Origin: Paracoccaceae bacterium
GTDB lineage: Bacteria > Pseudomonadota > Alphaproteobacteria > Rhodobacterales > Rhodobacteraceae
Length of the DNA: 64,000 bases
NCBI GenBank assembly: GCA_021296235.1
Contig: JAGWAS010000001.1
Span: forward strand, 124,001-188,000
Direction: 5' to 3'
Shown: positions 59,303-64,000 of the stretch, one piece after another
Numbering within the stretch: the stretch's first letter is position 1
Layout of the letters: each line of letters begins with the position of its first letter
Translations under genes and position numbers: made by a program
Notes under the pieces: model-generated
Told to the model about the DNA's origin: nothing
Seen by the model: only the letters and a program-made list of their open reading frames with translations
The model's database searches: none

Positions 59303-59619
59303 AGAAGCCCGCTTTCGGAACCGCCCGCATGCCTCTTCAATTCAACCGCCCACCGACAAATGGTACTTCATCGCATTTTGCTTGGCAGGTGTCCCGCTCA
59401 ATTGGGTTCCATCTGCCCTCGCACGCCGTCGCAAACTTGACATCCACCATTTGCTTCGTCGGCATTCTTGCAGACTTCCGGAACTGGCTCTCAAGATGTC
59501 AGGCACGCAGCTGCATTCCCTTCAATTCTGTCTGAATCGCTCATTGCCAACCTTTACTTTTTTTCCAACAATCGGATAGGTACCCAAATCCTTCGGCAAC
59601 CAAACGGCTTCCCAATCAA
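59303..59619. other. Divergent promoter region between PuuD-like gene and gatB
   Basis: 317 bp without a gene. A T-rich run (CTTTACTTTTTTTCC near 59553-59567) lies some 50 bp before gatB. No operator motif recognised. Confidence 0.4.
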
Positions 59620-61101
59620 ATGAACAACGCCCGGAAACCGGAACCTTCGCCAAAGACCATAAAGGGTGCAAAGTCGGATTGGGAAATGGTCCTTGGGCTT
59701 GAGGTCCATGCTCAAGTTGCATCGAACGCAAAGTTGTTTTCTGCCGCTTCAACCGAGTTTGGTGCCGAACCCAATTCCAATGTTGATTTCGTGGATGCGG
59801 CCATGCCGGGAATGCTACCGGTAATCAACGAATTCTGTGTGGAACAAGCAATCAAGACCGGCCTTGCCCTGAATGCGGAAGTCAACCGGTTTTCGGCATT
59901 CGACCGCAAGAATTACTTCTACCCCGACCTTCCGCAAGGATACCAGATATCCCAGTTCTACCATCCTGTCGTAGGTGGCGGGGAGGTCAGCGTGAATATG
60001 GGCGGCGGAACCGAGCGGAGGGTAAGAATCGACCATATCCACTTGGAGCAGGATGCCGGAAAGTCGCTGCATGATATGGACCCGGATCTTTCGCTGGTCG
60101 ATCTGAACCGCACCGGCGTCGCGCTGATGGAAATTGTATCGCTTCCGGACATGCGGGGGCCTGACGAGGCAGCCGCCTTTGTCCTCAAGCTCCGTCAAAT
60201 CATGCGATATGTCGGAAGCTGCGATGGCAACATGCAGAACGGCAATCTTAGGGCGGATGTCAACATTTCCGTTCGTCCGATCGGCTCCCGTGAGTACGGC
60301 ACGCGCTGTGAAATCAAAAACATGAACTCAACCCGGTTCATCCAGCAAGCCATTGAGTACGAGGCAAGGCGGCAGGTCGCGATTTTGGAGGATGGCGGGT
60401 TGGTGCAACAGGAAACTCGCCTTTTCGACACCGTCAGCGGCAAGACTAGGTCAATGCGCTCAAAGGAAGAGTCGCATGACTATCGCTATTTTCCCTGCCC
60501 CGACCTCTTGCCGCTGAACATATCTGAGGACTGGATCAGTGCCGTGGGCAATGAGCTTCCTGAACTTCCCGACTGCAAAGTCAAACGGTTCGTCCGCGAC
60601 TACGGAATCACCGAATACGACGCCGATGTGCTCGCAGCGGAGAGGGAAAACGCCGACTTTTTCGAGAAGGTTGCGCAAGGGCGGAACGGCAAACAGGCTG
60701 CCAACTGGATCATCAATGAGCTCTTTGGACGCTTGAACAAAGAAAATCTGTCAATTGCCACCACCCCGGTATCCGCATCCCAACTCGGAGCGATTTTGGA
60801 CATGCTCGAATCTGGCGAGATTTCAGGGAAGATTGCGAAGACCGTATTCGATATCGTTTGGACCGAAGGAGGCGATCCCTCCGTTGTGGTTGAGCAGCGC
60901 GGCTTGCGCCAAGTTACAGATATTGCGGCCATCGAATCGGTCGTTGATCAAATTTTCTCTGAACACCCGGAACAGGTGGAAAAAGCCCGGCAGAATCCGC
61001 GGGTTGCGGGTTTTTTCGTGGGTCAGGTTATGAAGGCCACTGGAGGAAAGGCGAATCCGAAGACCGTAAATGAACTGATTTCCCGGAAACTTAGCCACTG
61101 A
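59620..61101 (+). CDS. gatB: Aspartyl/glutamyl-tRNA amidotransferase subunit B
   Basis: A 493-residue GatB that transamidates misacylated Glu-tRNA(Gln) and Asp-tRNA(Asn). [18 protein letters not shown] opens the kinase-like core, [17 protein letters not shown] and [17 protein letters not shown] follow, and the C-terminal tail domain ends [20 protein letters not shown]. gatA and gatC are not adjacent. It converges with bolA with 21 bp between. Confidence 0.96.
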   Translation: MNNARKPEPSPKTIKGAKSDWEMVLGLEVHAQVASNAKLFSAASTEFGAEPNSNVDFVDAAMPGMLPVINEFCVEQAIKTGLALNAEVNRFSAFDRKNYFYPDLPQGYQISQFYHPVVGGGEVSVNMGGGTERRVRIDHIHLEQDAGKSLHDMDPDLSLVDLNRTGVALMEIVSLPDMRGPDEAAAFVLKLRQIMRYVGSCDGNMQNGNLRADVNISVRPIGSREYGTRCEIKNMNSTRFIQQAIEYEARRQVAILEDGGLVQQETRLFDTVSGKTRSMRSKEESHDYRYFPCPDLLPLNISEDWISAVGNELPELPDCKVKRFVRDYGITEYDADVLAAERENADFFEKVAQGRNGKQAANWIINELFGRLNKENLSIATTPVSASQLGAILDMLESGEISGKIAKTVFDIVWTEGGDPSVVVEQRGLRQVTDIAAIESVVDQIFSEHPEQVEKARQNPRVAGFFVGQVMKATGGKANPKTVNELISRKLSH

Positions 61102-61122
61102 GCAAGGCGCCGCTTTTGACCG

Positions 61123-61383
61123 CTACGTCGGAGACACCTCCATTGCGAGCGCGTGTATATCGGCGAGCGGCGAAGGCGAGAGTGCCCGATGCACAAGACG
61201 ATGGCGCTCAAGACGGCTCAATCCGGCGAATCTTCCCGAAACGATCGTCACGCGAAAGTGCGTCTCCCCACCTTCCTTCCAACCAGAATGGCCGCGATGC
61301 GATTCACTTTCGTCAATGACGACAAGCTTTTCGGGTGAGAATTCCCTCTGAAGGGCATCCTCAATCTCCTTTTTTACCTTCAT
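61123..61383 (-). CDS. bolA: BolA family protein
   Basis: An 86-residue BolA. The core GGETHFRVTIVSGRFAGLSR and the RHRLVHRAL helix are typical. BolA proteins pair with monothiol glutaredoxins for iron-sulfur and iron signalling. ATG at 61383 gives the standard length; an ATG at 61398 with GGGA before it is also possible. It is divergent from the dnaJ-like gene, as in related bacteria. Confidence 0.9.
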   Translation of the reverse strand: MKVKKEIEDALQREFSPEKLVVIDESESHRGHSGWKEGGETHFRVTIVSGRFAGLSRLERHRLVHRALSPSPLADIHALAMEVSPT

Positions 61384-61465
61384 CGACCAACCATACATCA
61401 ATTCCCGTTGAGAACGCAGGCCATTAGAGGATAGAAGCGTTGCCGGTTCAAGTTCAATTTCCGAT

Positions 61466-62104
61466 ATGCAAATGCCCCGTGAGCCCTTTGAATTCGACAT
61501 GTCGGTCGCCAAGGACAAGAAGCGCCGCCAACGCGGCCGCAGAGGCATGTCCGGAGCGGTTGAGACCTCATCCCGCAATTGCGAACATCCCGATTGCAGC
61601 AAGGAAGGCAAGTACCGTGCACCCAAATCTCCGGATAGCACCGAGGAATTCCATTGGTTCTGCCGGAAGCATGTTCGAGAGTACAATTTGCAATGGAACT
61701 TCTTTAAGGCACAATCAGACGACGGTGACGAAAACGACATTGAGGCCAGCGCAGAGGCGGAAGACGGGCTGTCACCCGAGGAACGGCGAATCTACCGCGA
61801 GAAACTGGCTTGGTCCCGACTCGGGATTGAAGATCCACTGGAAATTCTTGGCAAGAACGCGACGGTTTCGGGCCGAAGCAGGTCCTCATCCAGACGCAAA
61901 CTTACCAGGAACGAACGTCGGGCGCTCAACATATTGGATGTGAAAGACGGTTGGGGCAAAGCCAAGATACGGAAGCAATACAGATCCTTGGTCAAGGACC
62001 TGCACCCCGACATGAATGACGGCGACAGAAGCGATGAAGACAGGCTGAAGGAAGTGGTTTGGGCTTGGGACCAAATCAAGGCCAGCAGCAACATTGAACC
62101 TTAG
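61466..62104 (+). CDS. DnaJ-domain protein
   Basis: A 212-residue protein with a J domain only at the C-terminus (about residues 150-210), shown by AKIRKQYRSLVKDLHPDMND with the HPD tripeptide. The N-terminal region has Cys-rich spacing (CEHPDCSKEGKY, FCRKHVREYN) that may bind zinc. It is the type found between bolA and cobS in Rhodobacterales and presumably works with DnaK on a specific client. Distinct from the general DnaJ. Confidence 0.88.
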   Translation: MQMPREPFEFDMSVAKDKKRRQRGRRGMSGAVETSSRNCEHPDCSKEGKYRAPKSPDSTEEFHWFCRKHVREYNLQWNFFKAQSDDGDENDIEASAEAEDGLSPEERRIYREKLAWSRLGIEDPLEILGKNATVSGRSRSSSRRKLTRNERRALNILDVKDGWGKAKIRKQYRSLVKDLHPDMNDGDRSDEDRLKEVVWAWDQIKASSNIEP

Positions 62105-62238
62105 GTGGCGTCTTGGTCCCGAACGGGCCGGAATGGTTGGCCACGGGTCGCCAAAAGCGCAAGTAAAGAGGGATCACGGGCGATTGCCCGTCATTTGTCC
62201 TTGGGAAGACAGTATCGGCTGTCAAGGAATGGATTCAC

Positions 62239-62264
62239 TTGGAATTCCTGATTTCCGACCAGAA
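62239..62264. repeat. Direct repeat copy A (26 bp)
   Basis: The sequence TTGGAATTCCTGATTTCC plus CGACCAGAA-like tail matches 62940-62965 at 23 of 26 positions. It sits just upstream of the GNAT start. See the finding on flanking repeats. Confidence 0.5.
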
Positions 62265-62266
62265 AA

Positions 62267-62752
62267 ATGAAGAAGACGGTTATGCCAAATAATGCACATT
62301 CTGAAAGAGGCGGCAGCAGGACAGAATTCGCCATCCGCCGGATTTGCAACGGGGACGAGGAAGCAGTTGCGGACCTCTGGCGCCTGTGCGGATTGGTGCG
62401 GCCCTGGAATGATCCGCTGAATGATATAGGAAGCGCGCGCATCAATGCCTCCTCAGAAATTTTCGTGGCCGTTACCGGGGATACCGGTATTGTCGCAGGC
62501 AGCGTGATGGCCGGATATGATGGCCATCGGGGCTGGGTCTACTATGTTGCGGTTGCGCCAGAGCACCGAGGACAGCGTTTGGGCAAACGACTGATGCGAC
62601 ATGCTGAAACTTGGCTCCGGAAACTCGGCGCCCACAAGATCATGTTGATGATCCGCGAGAATAACGTGGAAGTGCGCCAGTTCTACGAAGGGCTCGGCTA
62701 CGAAATCGAGAAGCGTATGGTCATGAGCTGTTGGAAGGACCGAAAAAAGTAA
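62267..62752 (+). CDS. GNAT family acetyltransferase (YpeA-like)
   Basis: A 161-residue GNAT enzyme. Acetyl-CoA-binding motif A is VAPEHRGQRLGKRLM, and NNVEVRQFYEGLGYE marks the C-terminal motif B; the N-terminal AIRRICNGDEEAVADLW is typical of YpeA. Substrate unknown. The start may be later (ATG at 62282) since the first residues are not conserved. No operon partner. Confidence 0.86.
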   Translation: MKKTVMPNNAHSERGGSRTEFAIRRICNGDEEAVADLWRLCGLVRPWNDPLNDIGSARINASSEIFVAVTGDTGIVAGSVMAGYDGHRGWVYYVAVAPEHRGQRLGKRLMRHAETWLRKLGAHKIMLMIRENNVEVRQFYEGLGYEIEKRMVMSCWKDRKK

Positions 62753-63447
62753 ACAGTGGCGGGCAATAACCGACGGAATGAAAGAGTTCCGAGCAGTTGC
62801 GCACCTGCGCAACAAATTTCAATTCGAGTAATCAAATCGTTGCTTCCGGCACATGCAGTTCCTTTCCAGGGACATCACGGAGATGCCCGTGAATTCTGGC
62901 GTGCACGGCCTCAGAGAAACCGCCAGATTCCGGCTTCAGTTTGAATTCCTGAATTCCGGCCAGAATACAGCCATCCGGTCAAAACTCGCCTTAGTTGAGC
63001 AGCGAGGCTACAAAAAACAGGGGCTGGATGATGGAGTGAAGGTTGCCAGACCGCATTCCTTGCTCATGAATACGGGGTTTCAGGCGAAATGACTGAGTCT
63101 CGTATGACAGGAAGAGTGGAATGGAGTATATGGATGTTATACATGGTGGTTGAGCCGCGTTTCCTGTGGAAAACTCCGCTGTTACCGAGCCGCTTCCTCT
63201 TCTCCATTCTTCGTCCGGGATCGTCGTCGCCAAGTGGGTGTTGCTGTCCTTGACCAACCTGAATTACCGCAACCCCGGCAATCGGGTCCGGCACCGGCAG
63301 CGAATTGCACAGCCGAAAAACCGGATGGAACATGCGGGGTTCTGGATGCCAAGAGTCCACTGCCTGCCAAAGTTCGTTCGAACTTGCGCCGTTCTGTGAA
63401 TTGCTGCACTAAGCGAATCTTCAATTAATGCAACACTGCGCACCGGA
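62753..63447. other. Gene-free stretch between the GNAT gene and cobS
   Basis: About 695 bp. No gene is supported on either strand; frames such as 62853-63092 plus and 63064-63360 minus give no recognisable protein. No B12 riboswitch consensus was found before cobS. It contains the second copy of the flanking direct repeat (62940-62965). Confidence 0.45.
62940..62965. repeat. Direct repeat copy B (26 bp)
   Basis: TTTGAATTCCTGAATTCC followed by GGCCAGAA, 23 of 26 identical to 62239-62264, same orientation. Confidence 0.5.
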
Positions 63448-64000
63448 TGCTCGGCATGGATGGATCAAGTCTGAATTTGATTGCGGAACCCACCAAGCGA
63501 TTGCTGGTTCGGGAAACATTTGGCATCAGCACCGACCTTGAAGTGATGGCATTCGAGGAACCATCGGATCGCGTTCCGGAAATTGACCCAACCTACAAAT
63601 TCGATCCGGACACCACTCTCGCCATCCTGGCCGGATTCTCGCACAACAGGCGGGTGATGATTCAGGGCTATCACGGCACAGGCAAGTCGACCCACATAGA
63701 ACAGGTTGCGGCCCGGTTGAATTGGCCCTGTGTACGGGTCAATTTGGACAGCCACATCTCGCGCATCGACTTGATTGGAAAGGATGCCATCAAGTTGCGC
63801 GACGGGAAGCAGGTAACCGAATTTCAAGAAGGGATCCTGCCGTGGTCGCTCAGAAATCGGGTTGCTCTTGTCTTCGATGAATATGATGCCGGGCGGGCAG
63901 ATGTTATGTTCGTCATCCAGCGGGTTCTTGAGACCGAGGGCCGACTGACTCTCCTCGACCAGAACGAGATCATAGTGCCGCACAAGCACTTCCGCATATT
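63448..64000 (+). CDS. cobS: Cobaltochelatase subunit CobS, partial
   Basis: The first 184 codons of CobS; the gene runs off the window. The protein opens with a short variable stretch, then VPEIDPTYKFDPDTTLAIL, Walker A GYHGTGKSTH, DSHISRIDLIGKDAIKL and Walker B ALVFDEYDAGRADV. CobS is the AAA+ ATPase of the aerobic cobaltochelatase CobNST that inserts cobalt into hydrogenobyrinic acid diamide for vitamin B12. ATG at 63448 or 63457 starts the chain. It follows bolA and dnaJ, with cobT expected next. Confidence 0.93.

Noticed and set aside
62753-63447. Cobalamin riboswitch before cobS
   Set aside because: Looked for the B12-box consensus; only a weak CCACTGCC match was seen, without supporting stems.

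Overview
The window is a gene-dense chromosomal segment of an alphaproteobacterium, most likely in or near the Rhodobacterales. The evidence is gene order and protein type: a bamE / yceD-rpmF-plsX-fabH-ihfA-merR-tRNA-Pro block, an argS-SPOR-nagZ-scpA-scpB block, divergent dgt / erpA-xth, divergent bolA / dnaJ leading to cobS, a double-length dCTP deaminase, OlsB, and a two-cysteine DksA. No phage, plasmid replication genes, intact insertion sequence or CRISPR array was seen.

Layout. 1-3.1 kb (minus): a catabolic operon with a phosphoglycolate-phosphatase-like HAD protein, HMG-CoA lyase, a BKACE (DUF849) enzyme and a methylglutaconyl-CoA-hydratase-like crotonase cut by the window edge; this looks like leucine degradation with an added beta-keto acid cleavage step. 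3.2-6.5 kb: glmU-glmS for UDP-GlcNAc. 6.6-10.3 kb: DUF805, GPP34, moaA, olsB, msrB. 10.8-17.3 kb: bamE, then the yceD-rpmF-plsX-fabH-ihfA-merR housekeeping run, tRNA-Pro(GGG) and dcd. 17.3-26.5 kb: scpB, scpA, nagZ, SPOR protein, argS and dgt on the minus strand, erpA and xth on the plus strand, then an FAD monooxygenase and dksA.

27-32.3 kb is a sugar-acid region: a family 2 glycoside hydrolase faces dgoK-dgoA, the last two steps of the De Ley-Doudoroff galactose pathway, with a perfect 15-bp inverted repeat between them and an M48 metallopeptidase coupled to dgoA. 32.4-35.1 kb has a small protein and katG. 35.5-43.5 kb carries coxC-M-S-L-D-E-F. CoxL has the AYRCSFR loop of true form I aerobic CO dehydrogenase, so the organism probably oxidises CO as a supplementary energy source. 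43.7-48.9 kb is soxBDAG, heterotetrameric sarcosine oxidase. Together with cox this suggests mixotrophic use of CO and methylated amines.

49-52.2 kb: ccmI, ruvX, a DUF1289 protein, dusA. 52.2-58.4 kb is the most accessory-looking part: a 794-bp gene-poor stretch that looks relatively AT-rich, a large protein with a PcfJ-like motif, an 890-residue autotransporter and a decayed IS5-type transposase. 58.4-64 kb returns to the core genome: a class I glutamine amidotransferase (PuuD-like), gatB, bolA, dnaJ, a GNAT acetyltransferase and the start of cobS.

I did not find a clearly new multi-gene system. The items most worth a second look are the PcfJ-like/autotransporter island, the palindrome and translationally coupled small ORF around the glycoside hydrolase, the M48 protease in the dgo operon, and the bacterial GPP34 protein.
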